Assembly (NCBI GenBank): GCA_028819435.1 | Contig: JAPPLK010000106.1 | Location: 27,329 to 91,328, forward strand | Direction: 5' to 3' | Length of the DNA: 64,000 nt | From: Nitrospira sp. | GTDB taxonomy: Bacteria; Nitrospirota; Nitrospiria; Nitrospirales; UBA8639 | Part shown: piece after piece, positions 1-7,882 of the stretch | Layout: every line of letters starts with the position of its first letter | Position numbering within the stretch: position 1 is the stretch's first letter | Made by a program: the position numbers and the translations under genes | Notes under the pieces: generated by a model | The model's database searches: none | Seen by the model: only the letters and a program-made list of their open reading frames with translations | Told to the model about the DNA's origin: nothing

Positions 1-2
1 TG

Positions 3-1388
3 GCTGCCGAAATTGATGACCGGCGTCAAATCATGCTGGAGATGGGAAAAGAGATCAATGAAATCGCGCACCGGTATTTCCCCGGTGGTGCCTTGGTGGC
101 CGAGGGGCATCGTCAATCAACGGCCGCCCTGGAAAAAACGGCGGCCCTCATGGCCGATCCGGCCGTGCCCGCGATTTTTGAAGGCGCTTTTCAATTTGAA
201 GGGACCTTAGTGCGGGTGGACGTACTCGAACGAGTCAACGAGAGCTGGAGGCTGATTGAAGTGAAAGCGGCTTCACGAGTGAAATCCGTGCACCTCGATG
301 ATTTGGCGGTGCAAACCCACGTGCTCCGGGGAAACGGCCTCACGCTGAGCGGCATTTCCTTGATGCGCGTGAATCGACACTATGCGTATCCCGGCGGGGA
401 TGTGGACCTGCGACAATTGTTCGTGGTCGAAGATCTCACGGAAGCCATCCAGGAAAAACTGCCGGATATGCCTCCACGACTCGATGAGATGCGAGCGATG
501 CTCGCTCAAAGTCATGTTCCCGCCGTCGAGCCGGATCACCATTGTCACTCTCCTTATGAATGCCCGTTCTGGTCGCATTGTACCGCGACCAAACCCGCGC
601 GATGGATCTACTATCTGCCCGGCCGGAAAGAGGTTGTGCGTCGGTTGCGCCAACAGGGAATCGAGACTATCGACGAGATTCCTGCCCAGGTTTCTCTGCC
701 TCATTTGCAGCAACGGGTGCGGGAGAACGTAGAATGGATGTCGCCAAGGCTGGCGGAGAAACTTCAGTCGATCCGATACCCTGTCCATCATTTGGATTTC
801 GAGACGGTGATGCCCGCGGTTCCCCTGTACGCACGCACCCACCCCTATCAGCCCATCCCGATTCAATGGTCGAACCATACGGAGACGGAAGACGGGACGT
901 TGCGGCATACCGCCTATTTATCAACGGAACAGAAAGATCCGCGTGAAGGTATTGCCGTGAGCCTGCTGGAATCGGTCGGGGAGGAAGGCAGTATCTGCGT
1001 CTACTCCGAATATGAACGTTACATCGTGAAGGCGTTGGCCGAAGCCGTGCCACGCCTGCGGAAAGACCTGCTTCGAGTGGGGGAGCGTCTCTGGGACCTT
1101 CTCGAAGTGCTGCAAAACCATTATTACCACCCGGACTTTCAAGGGTCGTTTTCCATCAAGTCCGTGCTGCCGGCCCTCGTCCCGTCCTTGGATTATGGCG
1201 ATTTGGAAATCAAGGACGGTGCAACGGCATCGGCCATGTACCATCGAATGATGTTTGTTGTGACCGATTGGGTTGAACGTCAACGCCTGGAATCAGCACT
1301 CCTTGCCTATTGCGCACGGGATACGTTGGGCATGGTGGAACTCCGCCGGGTCCTGTCACAAAAAGTGCAAGCGGCCACCGCATCCTAG
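3..1388 (+). CDS. DUF2779-family nuclease-like protein, 5' end outside window
   Basis: The reading frame is open from the first base of the window, so the N-terminus is missing; ATG 33 is an internal methionine. About 462 residues remain. The first part carries a PD-(D/E)XK-like stretch (FQFEGTLVRVDVLE, then WRLIEVKAA), as in Cas4/RecB-type nucleases. It is followed by a His/Cys cluster, HHCHSPYECPFWSHC, which could hold a metal or Fe-S cluster. The second half has an RNase-H/DEDD-like motif (HHLDFETVMPA) and ends with YCARDTLGMVELRRVL, typical of the DUF2779 family. Members are predicted nucleases of unknown role. The next gene, aroQ, begins 45 bases downstream on the same strand. Family assignment is fairly firm; function is not known. 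Confidence 0.75.
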   Translation, partial: AAEIDDRRQIMLEMGKEINEIAHRYFPGGALVAEGHRQSTAALEKTAALMADPAVPAIFEGAFQFEGTLVRVDVLERVNESWRLIEVKAASRVKSVHLDDLAVQTHVLRGNGLTLSGISLMRVNRHYAYPGGDVDLRQLFVVEDLTEAIQEKLPDMPPRLDEMRAMLAQSHVPAVEPDHHCHSPYECPFWSHCTATKPARWIYYLPGRKEVVRRLRQQGIETIDEIPAQVSLPHLQQRVRENVEWMSPRLAEKLQSIRYPVHHLDFETVMPAVPLYARTHPYQPIPIQWSNHTETEDGTLRHTAYLSTEQKDPREGIAVSLLESVGEEGSICVYSEYERYIVKALAEAVPRLRKDLLRVGERLWDLLEVLQNHYYHPDFQGSFSIKSVLPALVPSLDYGDLEIKDGATASAMYHRMMFVVTDWVERQRLESALLAYCARDTLGMVELRRVLSQKVQAATAS

Positions 1389-1433
1389 GCGACCGACTTG
1401 AATCAAGGAACAAGGTAAGGGTACTCTTTGATC

Positions 1434-1886
1434 ATGCGAATCTTGGTATTGCACGGGCCCAACCTGAATATGCTTGGGGTACGAGAGCAGGAAACCTACG
1501 GGGATCAGACTCTTCAAGCCATCAACGATCGACTCATGGAACTGGCGAAGGCCGAAGGGGTGGCCCTTGAGGCAAGACATTCGAATGGCGAAGGAGAATT
1601 GGTCTCGTGGATCCAGGAAGCCCGAGGTCAATTCGATGCGATCGTGATCAATCCTGCGGCCTATACGCATACCAGTGTGGCACTTCGGGATGCCATCTTG
1701 AGTGTCACCGTCCCGACGGTTGAGGTGCATTTGTCGAACATTCACCAACGGGAGGAATTTCGCCAACGTTCGTATCTGGCTGGAGTGGCCATCGGCCAGA
1801 TCAGCGGCTTTGGGTCGTTCAGTTATGAGCTCGGGGTTCGGGCGGTCATTGACCACGTCAGAAGAGCCCGGGAGAAATCCGGGTAG
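1434..1886 (+). CDS. aroQ: 3-dehydroquinate dehydratase, type II
   Basis: Third step of the shikimate pathway: converts 3-dehydroquinate to 3-dehydroshikimate in the cytoplasm. The 150-residue length is normal for the dodecameric type II enzyme. The start [13 protein letters not shown] is the family signature. Further family blocks are [13 protein letters not shown] (substrate lid region), [16 protein letters not shown] and [14 protein letters not shown], the last carrying the catalytic His. I start at ATG 1434; TTG 1428 in the same frame is an alternative, with the purine stretch AAGGTAAGG just upstream. The order aroQ-efp-accB-accC is common in bacteria; here a palindromic repeat has been inserted between aroQ and efp. 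Confidence 0.93.
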   Translation: MRILVLHGPNLNMLGVREQETYGDQTLQAINDRLMELAKAEGVALEARHSNGEGELVSWIQEARGQFDAIVINPAAYTHTSVALRDAILSVTVPTVEVHLSNIHQREEFRQRSYLAGVAIGQISGFGSFSYELGVRAVIDHVRRAREKSG

Positions 1887-1919
1887 GTCGGATTGGCGAA
1901 GGGTAATCAGACAAGAAGT

Positions 1920-2045
1920 CTCTACCCCACCTGACCTCCCCTTACAAAGGGGAGGAAACGGATGGGAATGCTGCCTGCATTTTCCGGCTGTGTTGTTTTT
2001 CTGGCGTTCCCCTCCTTTGTAAGGAGGGGTAAGGGGAGGTAGAGC
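1920..2045. repeat. Palindromic intergenic repeat, family A, copy 1
   Basis: Two hairpin-forming arms with a short spacer. The left arm begins CTCTACCCCACCTGACC and contains CTCCCCTTACAAAGGGGAG. The right arm contains CCCCTCCTTTGTAAGGAGGGG and ends GGGGAGGTAGAG. The outer ends are roughly inverted (CTCTACC/GGTAGAG), as in a MITE-like element. It separates aroQ from efp. Seven full copies and one half copy occur in the window. Confidence 0.9.
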
Positions 2046-2100
2046 TAGAGGACAGAAGTACGATTGTCGGGTTACTTGTGAGAGAAAGGATACGGAAATC

Positions 2101-2664
2101 GTGATTTCAACCGCAGAGTTTCGAAATGGTGCCCGGATGGAGTTGGAGGGCACACCCTACTATATCGTGGAATTTCAACACGTCAAGCCGGGCAAGGGCG
2201 GAGCGTTTGTCCGGACCAAGTTGAAGAATTTGAAAACCGGTCAGGTATTGGAAAAGACGTTTCGGTCCGGTGAAAAGTTTGACGAACCGGATTTGGAGGA
2301 ATGCGAGATGCAGTTCCTCTATGCTGCCGGTGAGTCCTATACGTTTATGGATACCTCCTCCTATGAGCAGTTCACCTATCAAAAAGGGCAACTCGGCGAC
2401 GATACCGATTTGCTCAAAGAAAACACGATGGTGGAAATTTTGCTTTACGAAGGCAGTCCCATTTCCGTGCTTTTGCCGATATTCATGGAGTTGAAGGTCG
2501 TGGAAACCGACCCTGGGGTACGAGGTGATACCGCTTCGGGAGGCACGAAACCCGCAGTCGTTGAGACCGGAGCGACCATCAAAGTCCCGTTATACCTGGA
2601 GAACGGTGAAACGATTAAAGTCGATACCCGGACCCGGGAGTACGTCGAACGCGTCCGGTCGTGA
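2101..2664 (+). CDS. efp: Elongation factor P
   Basis: Translation factor that relieves ribosome stalling at polyproline. The 187 residues match the three-beta-barrel family. The loop KPGKGGAF carries the lysine (Lys32) that is modified in many species; no epmA, epmB or earP gene is visible here. The C-terminal OB domain ends with the usual VDTRTREYVERV. Start is GTG 2101, preceded by AGAAAGGA. The accB start lies 3 bases after the stop, so efp, accB and accC very likely share a transcript. Family A repeat copy 1 lies just upstream. Confidence 0.95.
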   Translation: MISTAEFRNGARMELEGTPYYIVEFQHVKPGKGGAFVRTKLKNLKTGQVLEKTFRSGEKFDEPDLEECEMQFLYAAGESYTFMDTSSYEQFTYQKGQLGDDTDLLKENTMVEILLYEGSPISVLLPIFMELKVVETDPGVRGDTASGGTKPAVVETGATIKVPLYLENGETIKVDTRTREYVERVRS

Positions 2665-2667
2665 AGC

Positions 2668-3120
2668 ATGAACAGCGAAGAACGAAAAGAAATCCAGGAT
2701 TTGGTTGAAATTCTCAACGAGCAGAATTTGAACGAGATCGAGGTTCAACGCGGGGACGTGCGTATCCGGATCCGCCGTGAATCCAGTATGGTGGCGAATG
2801 GACAGGTGTCCTCTTCCACGGAATCCGGTCAAACTCCCCAAGCGACCGCAGACGTTGTGGACAAGGATTCATCCCGGTTCTTGACGGTCACCTCGCCCGT
2901 TGTCGGGACGTTCTACCGGTCTCCGTCGCCGGACGTCGAGCCTTACGTGGAAGAAGGAGACCTGGTGAGCAGGGGACAAGTCCTTTGCATCGTCGAAGCC
3001 ATGAAACTGATGAACGAAATCGAATCCGAAGCCGACGGACGAGTCGTCAAGATCCTGGTTGAGAATGAGGCAGGCGTGGAATATGGACAACCCTTGTTTG
3101 TCATCGAACCTCTTCCGTAA
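2668..3120 (+). CDS. accB: Biotin carboxyl carrier protein of acetyl-CoA carboxylase
   Basis: Carries the biotin that shuttles CO2 between the biotin carboxylase AccC and the carboxyltransferase in fatty acid synthesis. It has 150 residues: an N-terminal helical part (1-40), a Ser/Thr/Gln-rich linker (about 45-70), and the biotinyl domain with EAMKLMNE, where Lys113 is the expected biotin site. It is followed 27 bases later by accC, the usual gene pair. Carboxyltransferase genes accA/accD are not in the window. Confidence 0.96.
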   Translation: MNSEERKEIQDLVEILNEQNLNEIEVQRGDVRIRIRRESSMVANGQVSSSTESGQTPQATADVVDKDSSRFLTVTSPVVGTFYRSPSPDVEPYVEEGDLVSRGQVLCIVEAMKLMNEIESEADGRVVKILVENEAGVEYGQPLFVIEPLP

Positions 3121-3147
3121 AGCTTGTTTGTTGGACGAGGAGACTCC

Positions 3148-4497
3148 GTGTTTAAAAAAATCCTGATTGCGAATCGCGGAGAAATCGCCCTGCGTATTAT
3201 CCGTGCCTGTCGGGAACTGGGTATCAAAACGGTCGCTGTTTTCTCCGAAGTCGATGAGCAGGCTCTTTTTGCGCGTCAAGCTGACGAGAGCGTGTGCATC
3301 GGCCCTGGTGACAGTGCTTTGAGCTACCTGAATATTCCCAACGTATTGAGCGCGGCGGAAATTACCGGGGTCGATGCCATCCATCCCGGATACGGGTTCC
3401 TGGCGGAGAATGCGCACTTTGCCGAGATCTGCGAATCCGTCGGCATGACGTTCATCGGTCCGACCTCAGAGCACGTCGCCCTGCTGGGAGACAAGGCCAA
3501 GGCTCGAGAAACCATGCTCCGGCACGGGATTCCCGTCATGCCGGGCAGCGAAGGTGAACTGCAAAACCTTGATCATGCCGTCCAGGTCGCGAGCGAACTC
3601 GGATATCCCGTGATGGTAAAGGCTTCCGCCGGAGGAGGAGGGCGGGGTATGCGGGTCGTCAGTCGTGAAGCCGAACTGGGCAAGGCCATATTATCAGCCC
3701 AGGTGGAAGCGAGAACGGGATTTGCTCACGACGGCGTCTATCTTGAAAAGTTTTTTCCCGAACCCAGGCACGTCGAAATTCAGGTGTTGGCCGATGAACA
3801 CGGACACGCGGTTCATTTGGGAGAGCGTGACTGCTCGATCCAGCGTCGCTACCAGAAATTGGTGGAGGAATCCCCGTCTCCCGTTGTGGATGACTCATTG
3901 AGAAGGGAGATGGGGAAGGTTGCCCTTCAGGTGGTCAAAGCCGTGAATTATCGAAACGCGGGCACCGTGGAGTTTTTGCTTGATCAAAATCGAAAATTTT
4001 ACGTGATGGAAGTCAATACCCGGATCCAGGTTGAACATCCGGTCACGGAAATGGTGACGGGCGTTGATCTCATCAAGGAACAAATTCGCGTGGCCTCGGG
4101 GATTCCATTAGGATTTCGACAGAAAGATGTCCGGTTGCAGGGCCACAGTATCGAATGCCGGATCAATGCGGAATGTCCGGAAACCTTCGTCCCGAGTCCG
4201 GGGGTCGTCTCGCGTTTTCGAGTCCCGGGGGGGGCAGGGATTCGTGTGGATACGGCCCTGGAAGCGACGAGTCAGGTTCATCCCCACTACGATTCCCTGA
4301 TTGCCAAATTGATTGCGCACGGCCAGGATCGTGCTGATGCGCTGGCCCGGGCGCAACGCGCGCTCGACGAGTTTGTCGTGGAAGGGATCAAGACGACGAT
4401 CCCCTTGCAGCGGCTTATCCTGCGTGATCCCGACTTTCAAAAAGGCGGCGTTTCCACTAATTTTCTCGACCGGTTGTTAGCCGGACGTATGCTGTAG
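3148..4497 (+). CDS. accC: Biotin carboxylase subunit of acetyl-CoA carboxylase
   Basis: ATP-grasp enzyme that carboxylates biotin on AccB. At 449 residues it is the normal family length. Motifs seen: KKILIANRGEIALR at the N-terminus, the glycine-rich ATP lid KASAGGGGRGMR, the catalytic stretch HLGERDCSIQRR, and MEVNTRIQVEHPVTE near the metal and ATP site. GTG 3148 is chosen because GGACGAGGAGA lies at the right distance and the protein then begins MFKKILIANRG as in homologues; TTG 3124 in frame is unlikely. A second biotin carboxylase at 22177-23595 belongs to a different carboxylase. Confidence 0.96.
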   Translation: MFKKILIANRGEIALRIIRACRELGIKTVAVFSEVDEQALFARQADESVCIGPGDSALSYLNIPNVLSAAEITGVDAIHPGYGFLAENAHFAEICESVGMTFIGPTSEHVALLGDKAKARETMLRHGIPVMPGSEGELQNLDHAVQVASELGYPVMVKASAGGGGRGMRVVSREAELGKAILSAQVEARTGFAHDGVYLEKFFPEPRHVEIQVLADEHGHAVHLGERDCSIQRRYQKLVEESPSPVVDDSLRREMGKVALQVVKAVNYRNAGTVEFLLDQNRKFYVMEVNTRIQVEHPVTEMVTGVDLIKEQIRVASGIPLGFRQKDVRLQGHSIECRINAECPETFVPSPGVVSRFRVPGGAGIRVDTALEATSQVHPHYDSLIAKLIAHGQDRADALARAQRALDEFVVEGIKTTIPLQRLILRDPDFQKGGVSTNFLDRLLAGRML

Positions 4498-4501
4498 CGC
4501 C

Positions 4502-5152
4502 GTGCCAAAACCTTCCCTTTCCGGCGTCTATCTCCTGTTGGATGAGCAATGGGCTCCCCGTCATGATTTGCCGGCCGTCATGGAACTGGCAGCCGGATGC
4601 GGTATCCGGTTGTTTCAATATCGGAACAAGACAGGATCCCCACGGGACGTCTTTGCCAAGGGTAAAGAATTACGGGAAGTGGCCGTTCGCTTGGACGTCT
4701 TGTTCATCGTGAATGACCGGTGCGACCTGGCCCTGGCAGTGGAGGCGGACGGCGTACACTTGGGCCAGGATGATCTCCCCCTGGAGTTGGCGAGAAATAT
4801 CATGGGACGCCACAAGATCATCGGGACCTCAACCCATCGACCCGAGGAAGTGACGCAAGCGACCCGGGGAGGCGCGGACTACGTCGGATACGGCCCTCTT
4901 TTTTCCACAACGACCAAGGAAGCCCACGAGGTGCCCGTGGGATTTGCCGGATTACGGGACATTCGTCCCCTGACCTCGTTGCCGGTGTTTGCAATTGGAG
5001 GGATCACTCCGGATTCCGTTGAGGAAGTCATCGCATCCGGAGCGAATGGCGTGGCCGTCGCTTCCGCCGTGTTCGATGCCGTGTCCATGGAACAGGCCAT
5101 GCGTGATCTTGTCAGTTCCTTTCCTGCACCATCCTCGCCACTTCACGAATAG
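4502..5152 (+). CDS. thiE: Thiamine phosphate synthase
   Basis: Joins the thiazole and pyrimidine moieties (THZ-P and HMP-PP) to give thiamine phosphate. The 216-residue TIM barrel shows QYRNKTGSPRD (pyrimidine side), VNDRCDLALAVEADGVHLGQ (Mg-pyrophosphate site), GYGPLFSTTTKE and the phosphate-binding end FAIGGITPDSV...GANGVAVASAVF. It starts at GTG 4502, four bases after the accC stop, so it is probably cotranscribed with efp-accBC. Its last 41 bases overlap the 3' end of the convergent bioD gene. Other thiamine-related genes in the window are thiI and tenA. Confidence 0.94.
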   Translation: MPKPSLSGVYLLLDEQWAPRHDLPAVMELAAGCGIRLFQYRNKTGSPRDVFAKGKELREVAVRLDVLFIVNDRCDLALAVEADGVHLGQDDLPLELARNIMGRHKIIGTSTHRPEEVTQATRGGADYVGYGPLFSTTTKEAHEVPVGFAGLRDIRPLTSLPVFAIGGITPDSVEEVIASGANGVAVASAVFDAVSMEQAMRDLVSSFPAPSSPLHE

Positions 5153-5879
5153 TTGAATGGTTTGCGAGCGTTCTGATGCCGTCTTCCCACTGGTCGGGAC
5201 GAACCTGTGTGTTGTAGGGGCGGACCTGCGTGTCCGTCCTCAGACAGGGCTCAAAGGGGAGGGGGCCCATGACCGGCACGTCGCTGAGTTCACGGATCAG
5301 TTTGACGGTGGATGCCTGCTGTTCTTCCGGCGTGGTGTCCGTTTGATTGAGCAGGATCCCGAAAACCGGAACGCCAGCTTGCCGGAGCCCCATGAGGGTT
5401 AAGCGCGTATGGTTGATCGAACCCAAACAGGTTCGACCGACGATCAAACACGGAAAGCCCAGAAGCCTGATCAGGTCGCAGACGTCATGGGTTTCAGTCA
5501 GGGGTACGAGAATGCCTCCGGCGCCTTCCACGAGCACGTAATCGTGATGAACGGCAAAGGTTCGGCAAGCATTGAGAATCGCGTCAACGTCGATGTGTTG
5601 TTGCGCGGTCCGCGCGGCTTCGAGCGGAGCCACGGGCTGAGGAAGGCTATAGACGTTCCGCACGTCCACGTTCTTGCAGGACGCAAATACAGTCCTGAGC
5701 CGGCGGACGTCCGAATTCGTCTTGTCCGGCGCGGAGCCCGTCTCGACGGGCTTCATGATCCCGACTTTGGCGCCGGTTTGTTGCAGCGCCAGCCCCAAGG
5801 CCGCAGTCACCACGGTTTTCCCCACGTTCGTATCCGTTCCGGTGATGAAGATTCCGGGTTGTCGAAGTTGGTTGGGCAT
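5112..5879 (-). CDS. bioD: Dethiobiotin synthetase
   Basis: ATP-dependent closure of the ureido ring of biotin: DAPA + CO2 to dethiobiotin. The P-loop is GTDTNVGKTVVTAAL near the N-terminus; the catalytic lysine is in GIMKPVETG, and VEGAGGILVPL is the second nucleotide and substrate motif. At 255 residues it is longer than the usual 220-240. The excess lies near residues 212-226, where TQVRPYNTQVRP is encoded by a palindromic repeat (5214-5239) that seems to have inserted in frame. The start is 4 bases after the dehydrogenase gene stop at 5884, so the two form an operon. No bioA, bioB or bioF is in the window. Confidence 0.93.
   Translation of the reverse strand: MPNQLRQPGIFITGTDTNVGKTVVTAALGLALQQTGAKVGIMKPVETGSAPDKTNSDVRRLRTVFASCKNVDVRNVYSLPQPVAPLEAARTAQQHIDVDAILNACRTFAVHHDYVLVEGAGGILVPLTETHDVCDLIRLLGFPCLIVGRTCLGSINHTRLTLMGLRQAGVPVFGILLNQTDTTPEEQQASTVKLIRELSDVPVMGPLPFEPCLRTDTQVRPYNTQVRPDQWEDGIRTLANHSTIREVARMVQERN
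5214..5239. repeat. GTAGGGGC-type palindromic repeat inside bioD
   Basis: GTAGGGGCGGACCTGCGTGTCC resembles the GTAGGGGC...GCCCCTAC palindromes found between genes elsewhere in the window. A related half, GACGAACCTGTGTGTTGTA, lies just before it at 5198-5216. Together they encode the internal protein repeat TQVRP..TQVRP of BioD, in frame and without a stop codon. Confidence 0.65.
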
Positions 5880-5883
5880 GCAT

Positions 5884-6645
5884 CTACCGGATACGGTTAT
5901 CCACGTTGTACACCTGACCCGAGATATCCCGGGACGTGGTTAAGCGATAGATCAAATCGGCAACCTCATCGAGCGAGGGCGTGCGTCCTAAAACGTGAGC
6001 ATGGAGTTGGTCCGGGTCAGGAAATGTGTCTCCGGCGAGAGGCGATTGATGCCAACCTGGAAAGACCGCATTGACGCGGACGTTGGCCTTGCCGAGTTCC
6101 TTCGCTGCCGACTTGACCAAGCCCAAGGCCCCGGCTTTGCACGCGGCATAAGCCGCTTGGCCTGTCCCGCCCATGGTGCTGCTCAGGGAATTCACGACAG
6201 TCACGGCGCCTCCGCGTTGTTCGGAAAACAGCCTCAGCCCTTGTTGCAGACAAAGAAACAGGCCCGTGAGGTTGACGCGCAGCATGCGCTCCCATTCGGC
6301 CGGCGTGATGCGGACGGTGAGGCGGTTGGTGGTTGTGCCCGCCGCCCACACCATTGCGTCGAGTTCTGGCCAGACCGTTTGAACCTGATTAAAGAGTGCG
6401 TGGATTTGACGGCCGTCACTCACGTCCGCTTGAAAAGAGCGGCTCTGTTGATCCGGGTTTTCGATTTTGCGAACAATAGCATCGGCTGAGTCGTGCCGGG
6501 CATGATAATGGACCCCGACGTTCCATCCATCCTGCGCGAATCGAAGACACACCGCTGAACCGATGACTCCGGAGCCTCCGAGGACGAGCACCGTGGGGGG
6601 ATCCACGGAGCCCTGCTCCTGCTGCAATGAATGCTTCGGTGCCAT
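5884..6645 (-). CDS. Short-chain dehydrogenase/reductase (FabG-like)
   Basis: NAD(P)-dependent oxidoreductase of the classical SDR family, 253 residues. The Rossmann nucleotide motif is LGGSGVIGSAVCLRF near residue 22. The catalytic residues are visible as NSLSS (Ser) and the YxxxK motif YAACKAG. The end GQVYNVDNRIR is near the usual GQxxxVDGG of FabG proteins. It lies directly upstream of bioD in the same operon, so a role in making the pimeloyl chain of biotin is possible, but that is inference from position only. It could also be a general 3-oxoacyl-ACP reductase paralogue. Confidence 0.85.
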   Translation of the reverse strand: MAPKHSLQQEQGSVDPPTVLVLGGSGVIGSAVCLRFAQDGWNVGVHYHARHDSADAIVRKIENPDQQSRSFQADVSDGRQIHALFNQVQTVWPELDAMVWAAGTTTNRLTVRITPAEWERMLRVNLTGLFLCLQQGLRLFSEQRGGAVTVVNSLSSTMGGTGQAAYAACKAGALGLVKSAAKELGKANVRVNAVFPGWHQSPLAGDTFPDPDQLHAHVLGRTPSLDEVADLIYRLTTSRDISGQVYNVDNRIR

Positions 6646-6655
6646 GGCTATTCTA

Positions 6656-6753
6656 CTCTACCCCACCTGACCTCCCCTTACAAAGGGGAGGGAGAAACGT
6701 CGACAGCATTCTCCATTCCCCTCCTTTGTAAGGAGGGGTAAGGGGAGGTAGAG
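6656..6753. repeat. Palindromic intergenic repeat, family A, copy 2
   Basis: Same orientation and arms as copy 1: it begins CTCTACCCCACCTGACC, has CTCCCCTTACAAAGGGGAG, a short spacer, then CCCCTCCTTTGTAAGGAGGGG, and ends GGGGAGGTAGAG. It begins about ten bases upstream of the dehydrogenase start codon. Confidence 0.9.
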
Positions 6754-6823
6754 GCATTGGCCGGAACAACGAACCCCGGCGCCTCTGTCTTGCCGTGCTG
6801 AGGGGGCTATGGTACGGTGATAT

Positions 6824-6871
6824 AGGGGACGGCCGGAGCCTGCCCTGAGCGAAGTCGAAGAGTGCCGTCCC
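6824..6871. repeat. Short repeat, family D (CCTGAGCGAAGTCGAAG), copy 1
   Basis: GGACGGCCGGAGCCTGCC, then CTGAGCGAAGTCGAAG, then GTGCCGTCC. The GGACGGC/GCCGTCC ends are inverted, enclosing the CTGAGCGAAGTCGAAG core that recurs at 28992, 47547, 60590 and 61784. Confidence 0.75.
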
Positions 6872-6944
6872 AAATGATTCAGGACATTCCACGGTGGGAG
6901 GACAACCACAGGGGGTTGTCCCTACAGGACGAAGGCATCATGAC

Positions 6945-6971
6945 GTAGGGGACGGCCCCTGTGCCGTCCCG
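6945..6971. repeat. GTAGGGGACGG palindrome
   Basis: GTAGGGGACGGCCCCTGTGC followed by CGTCCC forms a hairpin GGGACGGC/GCCGTCCC. It belongs to the GTAGGGG-type palindromes seen at 5214, 17897, 47496 and 51135. Confidence 0.65.
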
Positions 6972-7000
6972 TCTGTCAAAACCGAAAAACAGGAGAACGT

Positions 7001-7882
7001 GTGGTCGGATTCGCCGTATTGAGAGCCGTACTGGTTGCAGGTCTGTTCGCGGGTTGGTGCAGTCCCGGGTTCGGGCAGGTTGCGCCTACCGTGATCCAGG
7101 ATGCGGGCGTCTACTTTCCCGATCAAACGGGAAATGAGTGGAAATACCAAGGGCGTATCGCCGAAGGCGTCGTGAACCAGATCGAAGATAAAACGTTCGT
7201 GAACGTTTCGAAGGTCACGGGAACAGAAAAAAAGGACGGCGTCGTGGTCACGGTGTTCCACGATACCAATCCCGGTGACCAGGGGCCCACCGACAGTTAT
7301 TATCTGCGAGACGTGGCAGGTATTCGTTACTATGGATCCAAACCGGGGACGATTCTGGAACGGCAGTTGATTCCCTATCAAATCGTGCGGTTTCCTCTCG
7401 AAGTTCCAAGCTCCTTTCATCAATTGGACCGGAAAAACCTCAATTTGGGCTTGGACCTCGATCGTGACGGACAGGCAGAGACCGTGGACGTCCGGGCTAC
7501 GGTGAACCTCGCGGGGCAGGAAGCCGTGACCGTGCCGGTCGGGACGTATGAAAAGGCGATTCGCATGGAAGCGCACATGAACCTGTTGGTGCATTTGTCC
7601 GGAGACGGCACGCGCATTACCGGATTCGACACGATGACGCTGTGGTTGGCGAAAGGCGTGGGGTTGGTCAAATACATTGAGCGCCAGATGGTTCCGATGG
7701 TCGGAGCAGGCAAGGACCGGTTGATTGAAATTACCGAAGAATTGGAAGAAGCCAGCTTACAGGACGGGACCGTCCGGCTCAGCCGGCGCAAACCCGCGAC
7801 GTATGGTGTTCTCGCACGTCAGCCGTTGAACCATGAATTGTTCCAGGTACCCATCCCCTCCGGCCTTGACGCCTACCCCTGA
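7001..7882 (+). CDS. Secreted protein of unknown function
   Basis: A 293-residue protein starting at GTG 7001 with AGGAGA just upstream. The N-terminus, about 25 residues rich in Ala, Val, Leu and Gly and ending SPGFGQ, looks like a signal peptide. The mature part begins with YFPDQTGNEWKYQG, a pattern seen in many secreted proteins of unknown role, and continues as an apparently beta-rich domain (EAVTVPVGTYEKAIRME). I do not recognise a characterised family. The last 126 bases (7757-7882) overlap the 3' end of putA on the other strand. Confidence 0.7.
   Translation: MVGFAVLRAVLVAGLFAGWCSPGFGQVAPTVIQDAGVYFPDQTGNEWKYQGRIAEGVVNQIEDKTFVNVSKVTGTEKKDGVVVTVFHDTNPGDQGPTDSYYLRDVAGIRYYGSKPGTILERQLIPYQIVRFPLEVPSSFHQLDRKNLNLGLDLDRDGQAETVDVRATVNLAGQEAVTVPVGTYEKAIRMEAHMNLLVHLSGDGTRITGFDTMTLWLAKGVGLVKYIERQMVPMVGAGKDRLIEITEELEEASLQDGTVRLSRRKPATYGVLARQPLNHELFQVPIPSGLDAYP

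Larger units (their letters stand above)
6646..7000. other. Gene-free repeat-rich interval
   Basis: This 355-base divergent interval between the dehydrogenase gene and the secreted-protein gene holds family A copy 2 (6656-6753), a family D repeat (6824-6871) and a GTAGGGGACGG palindrome (6945-6971). I see no convincing reading frame. A ribosome binding site, AGGAGA, lies just before GTG 7001. Confidence 0.7.

Noticed and set aside
273-908. 211-codon frame opposite the DUF2779 gene
   Set aside because: It mirrors a conserved protein on the other strand and has no family features or ribosome binding site.
5409-6074. 221-codon plus-strand frame opposite bioD and the dehydrogenase
   Set aside because: It spans the junction of two well-supported minus-strand genes and has no motif of its own.
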